Assembly: GCA_902582755.1 (NCBI GenBank)
Contig: CACHSZ010000001.1
Coordinates: 1 to 64,000 of the forward strand
Direction: 5' to 3'
Length of the DNA stretch: 64,000 nucleotides
From: an uncultured Alphaproteobacteria bacterium
Lineage (GTDB): Bacteria; Pseudomonadota; Alphaproteobacteria; HIMB59; GCA-002718135
In this document: positions 17,490 through 25,120 of the stretch, in pieces
Numbering within the stretch: the stretch's first letter is position 1
Layout of the letters: every line of letters begins with the position of its first letter
Program-made: the position numbers and the translations under genes
The notes under the pieces: generated by a model
What the model was told of the DNA's origin: nothing
Databases searched by the model: none
The model's input: the letters and a program-made list of their open reading frames with translations, nothing else

Positions 17490-18539
17490 TTATTCAATAA
17501 CTACTTGAAGTGCAATTCGTTCACCTTTTTTTACAACACCCCCGTTATGCATTCCTGCCCCAGGATCAAAAATTAATGTGTTACCTACTTTAGATGTTAA
17601 GCTAACTAGATTTTTATCTAAGTATTTTTTTAAATTTGATTTATCATCAACTAATCTACCTATATTTGTTGTTACTCTTAGTTTTTTTGGTAATCTAAAA
17701 ACACTTCTTCTTGATATAGGATTGTGACAATAGCTACCTACTGCAATAGCTCTACTAAACAAACTTTGTAATGGATCATAAACAAATCTATTGGATTTAG
17801 GTAAAAAACTAGTTTCGCCATTTCCTTTGTTAACTTTATTTAAATAAATCATTGCTTTCACTACACCTTCTGAAGGATCAATATGAAGGTTAGTATACTT
17901 AGTAATTTTTTTACAATCATATAAAAACTGCTTCCAGTGATTATCAGTGGATCTACCAACAGTTAACCTAACAGTGGAAACTCTCATATTTTTTTTTGAA
18001 TAATAATGTTCACAAGCTTTTATAATTCCTCTGTCAACAAAAGCATTATTAACATTTTGGATTGATAAATTATTTAAATCTTTCCACCTATCGAAAGTTC
18101 CTGGAGGAGGTCTCCAGTCTTTTCTACTAGTGAGTAATCTATATTTTTTTTCTATATCTTTATTAATAAGATTATTGGTATCTAATTTTATTATCTTAAA
18201 CCCCTGATTGTATAGACCATCATAAACATCATTATTTTTAAGTTTTTGAGATTTAGGTTTAAAGTTTTTATAAAATACAAAATATTTATTTAAATAAGAT
18301 CTCCATTTTTTGGTCTCTTCATCTTCCCCATTAAGTTTAGGGGCCTCAGAATATGTAGAATAAATAATGGAGTCTAGTTCCTTATTAAATTTGCTAAGAT
18401 TTTGTTGTTTTAAAAACAAATATAAATTAGATAAATCAATCTTTTTTTTACTTCTATATTCCCCTTTTAGTTCTGGAAGGGATGCAATATCAGGTAAATT
18501 TTTGAATTTATGATTATATATCGGATTATCTAGTCTCAT
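17490..18539 (-). CDS. Phytanoyl-CoA dioxygenase-like 2OG-Fe(II) oxygenase
   Basis: A protein of 349 residues. The iron-binding HxD is in NLHIDPSEGVVKAMIYL near residue 223, followed by GNGETSFLPKSN. The distal His is in DPGAGMHNGG near residue 328 and the 2-oxoglutarate Arg is in GERIALQVV at the end. This fits the phytanoyl-CoA dioxygenase-like group, which hydroxylates or cyclises small molecules. It converges on the methyltransferase with 5 bases between stops and is the last gene before repeat copy B, so it belongs to the outer island segment. Substrate unknown. Confidence 0.7.
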   Translation of the reverse strand: MRLDNPIYNHKFKNLPDIASLPELKGEYRSKKKIDLSNLYLFLKQQNLSKFNKELDSIIYSTYSEAPKLNGEDEETKKWRSYLNKYFVFYKNFKPKSQKLKNNDVYDGLYNQGFKIIKLDTNNLINKDIEKKYRLLTSRKDWRPPPGTFDRWKDLNNLSIQNVNNAFVDRGIIKACEHYYSKKNMRVSTVRLTVGRSTDNHWKQFLYDCKKITKYTNLHIDPSEGVVKAMIYLNKVNKGNGETSFLPKSNRFVYDPLQSLFSRAIAVGSYCHNPISRRSVFRLPKKLRVTTNIGRLVDDKSNLKKYLDKNLVSLTSKVGNTLIFDPGAGMHNGGVVKKGERIALQVVIE

Positions 18540-18597
18540 TATTAATAATTTATTATATTATATTTATTTAAAATATCAAAAAATTTGTGGGGTTTAT

Positions 18598-18648
18598 TGG
18601 AGCGGGCGAAGGGATTCGAACCCTCGACTTCAACCTTGGCAAGGTTGC
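18598..18648 (-). repeat. Perfect copy B of the tRNA-Gly 3' part (att-like)
   Basis: These 51 bases are identical to 19309-19359, i.e. the CCA end to the anticodon stem of the intact tRNA-Gly 711 bases away. Flanking GGGG-TTT is also partly shared. The 5' half of the tRNA is missing, so the copy is not a gene. It carries CCTTTTCTTAA 20 bases further (18668-18678), as copy A does. The arrangement is that expected when an element integrates into the 3' end of a tRNA gene and restores it at one end. It closes the inner 0.7-kb segment and opens the outer 6.2-kb one. Confidence 0.85.
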
Positions 18649-18714
18649 CGAGTACGAATATCCTTAACCTTTTCTTAAGTTTTAAATAACATAATTTAAT
18701 ATTTTGTAAACCAA

Positions 18715-18733
18715 GTGTCCCGCTACTGTCCCG
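18715..18733 (+). repeat. Paired TGTCCCG direct repeat, possible recombinase arm site (inner left)
   Basis: GTGTCCCG at 18715 and CTGTCCCG at 18726 form a direct repeat with an 11-base period, one helical turn. The same geometry recurs at 19255-19273, so each inner end of the 0.7-kb segment carries one pair. Both are G/C-rich in otherwise very AT-rich sequence. This is what arm-type binding sites of a tyrosine recombinase would look like, but the role is inferred. Confidence 0.55.
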
Positions 18734-18737
18734 CAAA

Positions 18738-18780
18738 GTGAGATGGCTGAACGGTTGAAAGCACCGGCCTTGTAAGTTGG
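18738..18780 (+). pseudogene. tRNA-Ser 5' fragment (D arm and anticodon arm)
   Basis: The stretch reads AGATGGCTGAACGGTTGAAA followed by GCACCGGCC, the class II D arm and upper anticodon stem of tRNA-Ser. The anticodon loop would be CTTGTAA, giving UGU instead of the usual serine UGA (CTTGAAA), and the stem has G-T pairs. Nothing after the anticodon stem resembles a variable arm, T arm or acceptor. So it is a broken remnant. It lies inside the 0.7-kb segment, on the strand opposite to the tRNA-Gly copies, and may mark an earlier integration at another tRNA. Confidence 0.6.
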
Positions 18781-18796
18781 TAGTAGAAAGTTGATA

Positions 18797-19204
18797 TTAA
18801 TCTTTTTTATAAAAACCGTTTAAAATAAATATAAGTGTCAAATAAAAAGGTATTGATAGCAAACTGACTAATAAATAAGTTATTACATGATTGTTTATTC
18901 TTTTTAAGAATGAAACTTTAATTATACCATCGCACCTCTCGTCTACAGTATAAGATCTTACTAAACGACCTTCATTTTTAAGGCGTTCCATTCTTTTTTT
19001 TCCGACCTTCCAATTTGAATTTGAAAAAATTGATGATGATGAAGGTTCATCTTTCTCAAGTTCGTTACATGGAATAAAGGCTATTGTTGTGTTTGTTCGA
19101 GGTGAAGAGACATTTGCGAAGGCTACAAGTAAAAAAAATAAGAGCCATAAAATTGATATAACTAATATTAATCTATATATTCCTCGTCTAATGTTTAAAG
19201 ACAT
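18797..19204 (-). CDS. Small two-helix membrane protein, function unknown
   Basis: The start is taken at ATG 19204 (MSLNIRRGIYRLILV), giving 135 residues. A longer frame runs back through the tRNA-Gly gene and is not real coding sequence. The protein has an N-terminal helix at about residues 9-30, a soluble loop of some 65 residues with two cysteines, ELEKDEPSSSS and a basic VGKKRMERLKNEGR, and a second helix at the end, closing FILNGFYKKD. No family is recognised. It is the only complete gene in the inner segment between the tRNA repeats, so it is probably its cargo. Confidence 0.6.
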   Translation of the reverse strand: MSLNIRRGIYRLILVISILWLLFFLLVAFANVSSPRTNTTIAFIPCNELEKDEPSSSSIFSNSNWKVGKKRMERLKNEGRLVRSYTVDERCDGIIKVSFLKRINNHVITYLLVSLLSIPFYLTLIFILNGFYKKD

Positions 19205-19254
19205 CTTGGATCTTGTATCATTAATCAATTTAAAATTAAGTAAATTTAACTTTA

Positions 19255-19273
19255 GTGTCCCGTAAGTGTCCCT
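19255..19273 (+). repeat. Paired TGTCCC direct repeat, possible recombinase arm site (inner right)
   Basis: GTGTCCCG at 19255 and GTGTCCC at 19266 repeat with the same 11-base period as the pair at 18715. It lies 36 bases from the CCA end of the intact tRNA-Gly. Together the two pairs bracket the 0.7-kb segment from inside. A terminator role is unlikely because there is no inverted repeat. Confidence 0.55.
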
Positions 19274-19308
19274 TGGTTTTATATACTTTACATTTTTTGG
19301 GGGTTTTC

Positions 19309-19383
19309 TGGAGCGGGCGAAGGGATTCGAACCCTCGACTTCAACCTTGGCAAGGTTGCGCTCTACCCCTGAGCTACGCCCGC
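19309..19383 (-). tRNA. tRNA-Gly (anticodon GCC), CCA encoded
   Basis: The minus strand reads GCGGGCG for the acceptor 5' side, GCTC...GAGC for the D stem, CAACC-TTGCCAA-GGTTG for the anticodon arm with anticodon GCC (genome 19349-19351), and GAGGG-TTCGAAT-CCCTT for the T arm. CGCCCGC then closes the acceptor, followed by T and CCA. All stems pair. The gene is the intact member of three copies of its 3' part and is the presumed integration target of the elements to its left. It stands 55 bases from the blh stop. Confidence 0.96.
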
Positions 19384-19437
19384 TTATATTACACAATTAC
19401 CACTTTGAATTTATAAGTCAATATTTGAGAAAACTAT

Positions 19438-20256
19438 TCATTTAAATCTCTTTCTGTACACAATATCAACAAGCAACATATGAGGAAGAGTTAGTGCGGC
19501 AAGTCCAATAAAAATTACTTTTAATATCGACTCATATAATGATAAATTTTGAACTAAATAATAGACAATTCCTAAACCACCAACCCATGAAATTACTGTA
19601 AAGATTAATGTTGAGTAAATAACAAATTTTTTATTTTTTAAGTTTAAATAAATATTTTTAATCAAATGTTTAAGATGCTTATAAGTGTGGAAAAAACAAA
19701 AATATATTGCAAAACTAAGAAGTGGATCAAAAAAATAAAAAATGAATAAAAGAAATGAAATTTCAACCAAACCTTTTCTTAATTTCTTTTCAAAAATAGA
19801 TATGTAGATGAAATAAATTATAGATATTAAGGTCAAAAAATATGGGATATAAAAATATTTTTGAATTAAATAAATTTTATCATTAGTCAGATATTCAAAT
19901 ATTAAAAAAGATTGATGTTCATTAAAAAATATTATTCCAAAAATAATAGTCATTCCGTAAGTAAAGCTTACTGGATACTTGTATTTCTTTATCCTAAAAT
20001 TTGTCCAATCACATAATCCAAAGTGGGCTATAGTCATCATAATAAAAATTAATAAAGCAACAATTGGAAAATATAACCAAAAAACTATGACTATAAAAAA
20101 TAAAGAAATGTAATAAATAAGAAATTGTAAAAATTGAATTCTATTATTAAAACCAACCAATGAAGCAACTGCACCATCAAATGAACCATGAGGTAGTCCA
20201 ATAAAAAAAATTAATAAAAAAGAAATGATATTTAAAATTGTAAGATCAGTAATCAT
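19438..20256 (-). CDS. blh: Brp/Blh beta-carotene 15,15'-dioxygenase
   Basis: A protein of 272 residues with about seven to eight membrane helices. The conserved histidines of the Brp/Blh family are visible: GLPHGSFDGAV near residue 20, TIAHFGLCDW near residue 75, FCFFHTYKHLKHL near residue 188 and LTLPHMLLVDIVY near the end. Blh cleaves beta-carotene into two retinals, the chromophore of proteorhodopsin. It is the last gene of the leftward crtI-crtB-crtY-blh operon, 1 base after crtY. No rhodopsin gene lies in the window. Confidence 0.92.
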   Translation of the reverse strand: MITDLTILNIISFLLIFFIGLPHGSFDGAVASLVGFNNRIQFLQFLIYYISLFFIVIVFWLYFPIVALLIFIMMTIAHFGLCDWTNFRIKKYKYPVSFTYGMTIIFGIIFFNEHQSFLIFEYLTNDKIYLIQKYFYIPYFLTLISIIYFIYISIFEKKLRKGLVEISFLLFIFYFFDPLLSFAIYFCFFHTYKHLKHLIKNIYLNLKNKKFVIYSTLIFTVISWVGGLGIVYYLVQNLSLYESILKVIFIGLAALTLPHMLLVDIVYRKRFK

Positions 20257-20257
20257 C

Positions 20258-21340
20258 TTATTTAAATAATTCTTTTATAAATGGTAACTTAGGCATACTT
20301 TTGATAATCTTTAACTTGGTAATTAAATTAGACTCTCCCATCATAAAGCTTTGAAATTCATCTCCATTTAAATTAGAAGCAAGTTTAATAAAAGATTGTC
20401 CATTTTCATTATTGTTTTTCAAAAAATTAATAAAAATTTTATCCATCTTTCTTTCTAAAAATTTGTGAGTGTTTACATAATTTTTTTTTGATTTTTTTAA
20501 TAATTGAATTTGTTTTATGAGAAACGAAAAAGCATATCCAGTTGAAGGTTTGCAAGCACCTCCTCTAATTCCAATATTAAAAATATTTGGACTTGATGGT
20601 CTTTTTTCTTCTACAAAAAACATTGGTATAATTCCCTTTTCTGTGCTGCATTCTTCAAATTTACTTATTTTTTTTAGACTTAAATGGTCCATTATTTTCT
20701 CTCTGTACCATGAGATTTTAAAAATCTCTTTTGAAAATACTGTAGACTCTACAAGAGCCTTATTGTGACTAAATGGTAAAATATAAATAAAATGCAAAAG
20801 GTTTTTTTCTTCAGTAAAATGCATTAAAGTTAGTTTGTTTTCGTTAAATGTGTTGTTTGCTACAGTGATATTAATTCCAAAGAAATGTTGAATCAACTCA
20901 CCTTTTTTTTCTTTTGTAGATCTTGAATCATATATTTTTTCAGCATAATATTCACTATTATCAGCAGTAATTATTTTAAAATAATTTTTCTCAGAAAAAT
21001 ATTGAATAACTTTTTTATTTTTTATTTCTAATTTATTTTTTGTATCTAAGCAGTAATTTTTCCACTTTTTAAAACTAATAACACAATAGGGTTTATCACT
21101 ACTAGCATGGGTTATATTAATTTTTTTATCTCCAATAGTCCATTTGTACCATTTTTTTTCAATAATATTTTCAAATGGTTTCATCCAATCAGTTAACCAA
21201 AATCCAAAAAAATTATCTCTATTATTTATATCTTCATTTTCGAATGCAATAATTTCACTAGAACTATCTCCATAAAGAATTTTATTAACAGCCAGACCAC
21301 TTGGTCCCAAACCAATTATTGCAGCTTTATAAATTTTCAT
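20258..21340 (-). CDS. crtY: Lycopene beta-cyclase
   Basis: A protein of 360 residues with an N-terminal dinucleotide fold YKAAIIGLGPSGLAVNKIL. Blocks typical of the CrtY family are FWLTDWMKPF and WTIGDKK, IYDSRSTK and EKGIIPMFF. GIRGGACKPSTGYAFSFLI near residue 260 is the hallmark C-terminal block. It turns lycopene into beta-carotene, the substrate of Blh. It overlaps crtB by 14 bases. Length is normal for bacterial CrtY (about 360-390). Confidence 0.9.
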   Translation of the reverse strand: MKIYKAAIIGLGPSGLAVNKILYGDSSSEIIAFENEDINNRDNFFGFWLTDWMKPFENIIEKKWYKWTIGDKKINITHASSDKPYCVISFKKWKNYCLDTKNKLEIKNKKVIQYFSEKNYFKIITADNSEYYAEKIYDSRSTKEKKGELIQHFFGINITVANNTFNENKLTLMHFTEEKNLLHFIYILPFSHNKALVESTVFSKEIFKISWYREKIMDHLSLKKISKFEECSTEKGIIPMFFVEEKRPSSPNIFNIGIRGGACKPSTGYAFSFLIKQIQLLKKSKKNYVNTHKFLERKMDKIFINFLKNNNENGQSFIKLASNLNGDEFQSFMMGESNLITKLKIIKSMPKLPFIKELFK

Positions 21341-22208
21341 TTGGAAGACTGTCTCTTATTTTTTGATATTGATAGTTCATCAATGGAATAAAAATAAAAA
21401 TTAAAACTGATTTTATTGTGATTAAAATTTTTTCTAATGTGTTTAAATATATTCTTTCTCTAGGATATTTTTTTTTATTAGATTTTATCTTAGTGCCGAT
21501 ACCCCTATAAACATTAGCTGCGATGTATATTCCCAATCTGGTAGATATAGGAATGTATTTCAAGCCAGCAAAACCGTTTTCATAAAATTTATCAGATAGA
21601 CTTATTAACTTATGAATTGCATTTGATATTCTTTCGTCTTTTTCTAAACTAATATCATTAGAATTATTTAAATTATTTAGTGATATATTTGGGATCCAAT
21701 TAGCAGGTATATATATTCTTTTCATTTTTGAATCTTCATAAACATCGCGTGCTATATTGGTTAACTGCATTGCTATACCTAAATCAATTGCAGATTGTGC
21801 TGCCTTCTCATGTTTTACTCCAATGATTTTAGACATCATTAATCCAACAGTACCAGCAACATGGTATGAATATTTTATAAGCTCTTCTTTATTTTGAATT
21901 CTAATTTGTTTCTGATCAAATATTAGTCCCTCAATTAAATCAATTAGAATTAAGTTGTTAATTTTATTTTGTTGTAAAAAAAGATTTACTTTATTATTTT
22001 GATTGTTTCTAATTTCATTAATTGAGTTTTTGAGATAAGTAGTTTTATCTTCACTATTTTTATCAGCAATATCATCAAAATATCTACAAATAGAATAAAG
22101 AATGCCTGCGTTTTTTTTGGAAGTTTTTGGTAAAAAAAAACTAGCCCAATAAAAACTTTTACCTTCTTTTTTAAGATCTGCAGTTGAGTTAAGCTCTAAA
22201 TCAATCAT
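21327..22208 (-). CDS. crtB: Phytoene synthase
   Basis: A 293-residue protein of the squalene/phytoene synthase family. The first Asp-rich site is ICRYFDDIADKNSED near residue 40 and the second is QLTNIARDVYEDSKMKRIY near residue 150, followed by IPANW. The start FYWASFFLP matches the family entry. It joins two geranylgeranyl diphosphates into phytoene. It overlaps crtI by four bases (ATGA type) and crtY by 14, so all four cluster genes are translationally coupled. Confidence 0.93.
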   Translation of the reverse strand: MIDLELNSTADLKKEGKSFYWASFFLPKTSKKNAGILYSICRYFDDIADKNSEDKTTYLKNSINEIRNNQNNKVNLFLQQNKINNLILIDLIEGLIFDQKQIRIQNKEELIKYSYHVAGTVGLMMSKIIGVKHEKAAQSAIDLGIAMQLTNIARDVYEDSKMKRIYIPANWIPNISLNNLNNSNDISLEKDERISNAIHKLISLSDKFYENGFAGLKYIPISTRLGIYIAANVYRGIGTKIKSNKKKYPRERIYLNTLEKILITIKSVLIFIFIPLMNYQYQKIRDSLPNENL

Positions 22209-23686
22209 AATTTTTTTAATTCAGCTTTAATTATATTTTCAACAACCTTAGCAGAGGAAAGTACTCCCGGTATTCCTGCTCCTGGGTGAGAGCCAGCTGC
22301 AGAAAAATAAAGGTTTTTGATTTTTTTATCTTTATTGTGGTATCTAAACCAAGCTGATTGAGTAAAGATTGGAGCTATTGAAAACCCTGCCCCATGCATT
22401 GAATTATAATCATTTTTAAAATCTTTGGGATTCATCCAAAACACATCAGTGATATTCTTTTCTAAATCTGGCATGATAGTTTTGGATAATTCTTTAACTA
22501 TTTTATCTTTAAGATTTTCTGATTCACTATCCCAATCCACGTTACCTTGTAAATTAGGAACTGGACATAAAACATAAAAACTATCACAACCTTCTGGAGC
22601 GAAAGACTTATCTGTTGCAGTAGGTCTATGTATATATAAAGAAAAATCTTCAGATAAAATTTTATTTTTAAATATATCATTTAATAGAGATTTAAATCTT
22701 TCTGTCATCCAAATGGTATGATGAGCAACATTATGATATTGTTTTTTTGTACCAAAAAAAAGAACAAAGAGGCCCATCGAATACAACAAGTTTTTTTCTC
22801 TATACACAGGCCTGCTTAAATTTTGTTTTTTTAAAAGTTTTGAATAAACCATAGGTGGATCAGCATTACAAACAACTAAGTCAAGGTCTTTAATTTCTTC
22901 ATTGTTTGTTAATATTTTTGTTATTTTATTATTTTCAACAATAAACTCTTTTGCTTCAGTGCTAGTTTTAATCTTAATACCAGAGTTAATCATTAATTTT
23001 TTTAATTCAGATACAATCTTTCCTGTTCCACCCATACAAAAAAACACTCCCCATTTTCTCTCTAAATAATGAATTAAAGCGTAAATCGATGTAGTTGTAT
23101 GGGGATCACCTCCAACTAAAAGTGGGTGAATTGAAAAGGCTTTTCTAAGATATGGATTTTTTAAATAGCTATTAACAAGTTGAGATACAGTAAAATAACT
23201 TTTTAAGATTATTAAATTAGGGATAACACCTAACATTTTAAAAAAAGATATAAAAGGTTTGTCTGCTAGCTGTGTGAAACCTACGTCAAATATTTTTTTT
23301 GATTGATTTAAAAGCCTGTAATACCCTCTGATATCTTTCTTATCAAATTTACTTATTTCGTTGTTGGTTTTTTCAATCGTTGAACAATAATCAAAAGTCT
23401 TACCATCATGAAAATAATATCTATACCATGGTTCAAGAGGAACAAAATTTAGATGATCTTCTCTTTTTTTTCCAAATAAGCTAAATAATTCATCAAAGAG
23501 AAATGGTGCCGTTATAACTGTTGGACCAGCATCATGCTTAAACCCATTAACTTCAAAAACTCTTGCTCTTCCTCCAATATCATCTAATTTTTCAATAATT
23601 GTTGTATCATAGCCAAGTTTTTTTAATCTTAGACTGATTGCTATCCCCCCAAAACCACTTCCTATAACTACTGCTTTTTTTCCCAT
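22205..23686 (-). CDS. crtI: Phytoene desaturase
   Basis: A protein of 493 residues with the FAD-binding AVVIGSGFGGIAISLRLKKL at the N-terminus and DDIGGRARVFEVNGF. HDAGPTVITAPF is the CrtI block near residue 52. The C-terminal block SAAGSHPGAGIPGVLSSAK matches the carotenoid desaturase signature. It takes phytoene to lycopene. It is the first gene of the operon, and its start is 57 bases from the divergent ProX-like gene. GGPP synthase (crtE), usually a cluster member, is absent. Confidence 0.94.
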   Translation of the reverse strand: MGKKAVVIGSGFGGIAISLRLKKLGYDTTIIEKLDDIGGRARVFEVNGFKHDAGPTVITAPFLFDELFSLFGKKREDHLNFVPLEPWYRYYFHDGKTFDYCSTIEKTNNEISKFDKKDIRGYYRLLNQSKKIFDVGFTQLADKPFISFFKMLGVIPNLIILKSYFTVSQLVNSYLKNPYLRKAFSIHPLLVGGDPHTTTSIYALIHYLERKWGVFFCMGGTGKIVSELKKLMINSGIKIKTSTEAKEFIVENNKITKILTNNEEIKDLDLVVCNADPPMVYSKLLKKQNLSRPVYREKNLLYSMGLFVLFFGTKKQYHNVAHHTIWMTERFKSLLNDIFKNKILSEDFSLYIHRPTATDKSFAPEGCDSFYVLCPVPNLQGNVDWDSESENLKDKIVKELSKTIMPDLEKNITDVFWMNPKDFKNDYNSMHGAGFSIAPIFTQSAWFRYHNKDKKIKNLYFSAAGSHPGAGIPGVLSSAKVVENIIKAELKKL

Positions 23687-23743
23687 TATTAATTTAGTAA
23701 TTGTATTTAAATACCTTATTTCTTAATAAATATAATATTATTT

Positions 23744-24256
23744 ATGCTTACAAAGACAGATTTATTTGAATTACTTAGTGTAAAAAATATAGATTTTCAA
23801 ATTCATGATCATGAACCTTTGTTTACAGTTGAAGATTCTGAAAATTTAAGGGGCGAGATAAAAGGCGCTCATACAAAAAATTTATTTTTAAAGAATAAAA
23901 AAAATAATTTTTTTCTATTTAGTTGTGATGAAAATGCAAAGGTTGACTTAAAACTTTTCTCTAAATCAATCGATGCTAAAAATTTATCTTTTGCTAATGC
24001 TGGATATTTAGAAGAGTTTTTAGGCATTAAACCTGGATCAGTCTCTCCATTTGCACTACTTAATGATGAGAAAAATATTGTTAAATTTTATTTAGATGAA
24101 AAACTTTATAATAGTAAAGTAATTAATTTCCATCCATTGATAAATACAACAACTATAACTATTTCAACTAAAGAGTTTATAAACTTCCTTCTTGAAAAAA
24201 ATAAAAAAATTAATATTTTTTCTTTAGATAGTTATAGTATAGTTAAAGTTTTATGA
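23744..24256 (+). CDS. Prolyl-tRNA editing protein (YbaK/ProX family)
   Basis: A 170-residue single-domain protein. It has IDFQIHDHEPLFTVEDS at the start and GAHTKNLFLKNKKN with the key Lys near residue 46. LGIKPGSVSPFALLND near residue 90 and FHPLINTTTITIST near residue 128 follow. This is the pattern of free-standing trans-editing proteins (ProXp-ala type) that deacylate Ala-tRNA-Pro. TATAAT at 23731 could be its -10 box, though no clear -35 is seen. It overlaps the thioredoxin-like gene by four bases. Confidence 0.85.
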   Translation: MLTKTDLFELLSVKNIDFQIHDHEPLFTVEDSENLRGEIKGAHTKNLFLKNKKNNFFLFSCDENAKVDLKLFSKSIDAKNLSFANAGYLEEFLGIKPGSVSPFALLNDEKNIVKFYLDEKLYNSKVINFHPLINTTTITISTKEFINFLLEKNKKINIFSLDSYSIVKVL

Positions 24257-25119
24257 GTGATAATACCAATATAATTGATGTCAATGAAACTGATTTTAAT
24301 GATAAGGTTATTGAAGCAAGTGAAAGTAAATTAATTGTTGTTGATTTTTGGGCTCCTTGGTGTGGTCCTTGCAAACAACTAACACCAATTTTAGAAAAAA
24401 TCATATCAAAATCTGGAGATAAAATTACTTTAGTAAAAATTAATATTGATGAAAATCAACAAATTGCTGCTCAGTTAAGAATTCAGTCAATTCCTACAGT
24501 GTATGCGTTTAAAGATAAACAAATTGTTAATGCTTTCCAAGGTGTTATTCCAGAAAATCAAATTGTTGAATTTATAGAAAAATGTTTGGGTTCTAAAATT
24601 AATGAGGATTTTACAGAATTCTACAACGATATAAAAAATACAATGGCTGAAAGTAAGTTTGAAGAAGCTAAAGATAGTCTCCTGGAATTTATTTCTAAAA
24701 ACTCAGACGATATTAAAGGTATTTGTTTTTATTTAGAGTGCTTGATTGAGTTAAAACAATTTGAAGAGGTTGAGGGATTCATTGGTTCATTGGATGAAGA
24801 TCTAAAGAAAAAGGATGAGATTAAACAAGTTTTAAAAAAAATGGAAATTGTAAAAAATAATTCATCTGGACCTGATGTTAACGAACTGCTTGGTAGACTT
24901 GAAAGTGAGCCAGCAAATATTGATTTAGTACTTGAGTTGTCAGATAAATATTTTTCAATAAAAGAGTATGAACTTGGGATGGACTTGCTCTTAAAAAATT
25001 ACCCAAAAAATAAAGATAAAGTAAAAAACAAAATGGTGGAGTTTTTTGGTGTGCTTGGGAATACTGATCAGGTTACAATAAATTACAGAAAAAAACTTTC
25101 TCAAATAATGTTTTCTTAA
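24253..25119 (+). CDS. Thioredoxin-fold co-chaperone with TPR tail (CnoX/YbbN-like)
   Basis: A protein of 288 residues. The first 110 are a thioredoxin domain with an intact WAPWCGPCKQL active site and the cis-Pro loop SIPTVYAFKDK. The rest is alpha-helical and matches the YbbN/CnoX C-terminal TPR-like region, with CFYLECLIELKQFEEVEGF and LELSDKYFSIKEYELGMDLL. YbbN-type proteins protect and hand over unfolded proteins to chaperones. Unlike the E. coli protein (SXXC), this one has both active-site cysteines, as in many alphaproteobacteria. It is followed after one base by the Lon-N gene. Confidence 0.85.
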   Translation: MSDNTNIIDVNETDFNDKVIEASESKLIVVDFWAPWCGPCKQLTPILEKIISKSGDKITLVKINIDENQQIAAQLRIQSIPTVYAFKDKQIVNAFQGVIPENQIVEFIEKCLGSKINEDFTEFYNDIKNTMAESKFEEAKDSLLEFISKNSDDIKGICFYLECLIELKQFEEVEGFIGSLDEDLKKKDEIKQVLKKMEIVKNNSSGPDVNELLGRLESEPANIDLVLELSDKYFSIKEYELGMDLLLKNYPKNKDKVKNKMVEFFGVLGNTDQVTINYRKKLSQIMFS

Positions 25120-25120
25120 A

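Noticed and set aside
18542..18736. Open frame crossing repeat copy B
   Set aside because: It translates the tRNA-Gly fragment on the minus strand (LAKVEVEGSNPFARS) and has no family or start signal; the same spurious peptide comes from the intact tRNA.
19205..19396. N-terminal extension of the small membrane protein
   Set aside because: The first 64 residues would be read through the tRNA-Gly gene; the start at 19204 is far more likely.
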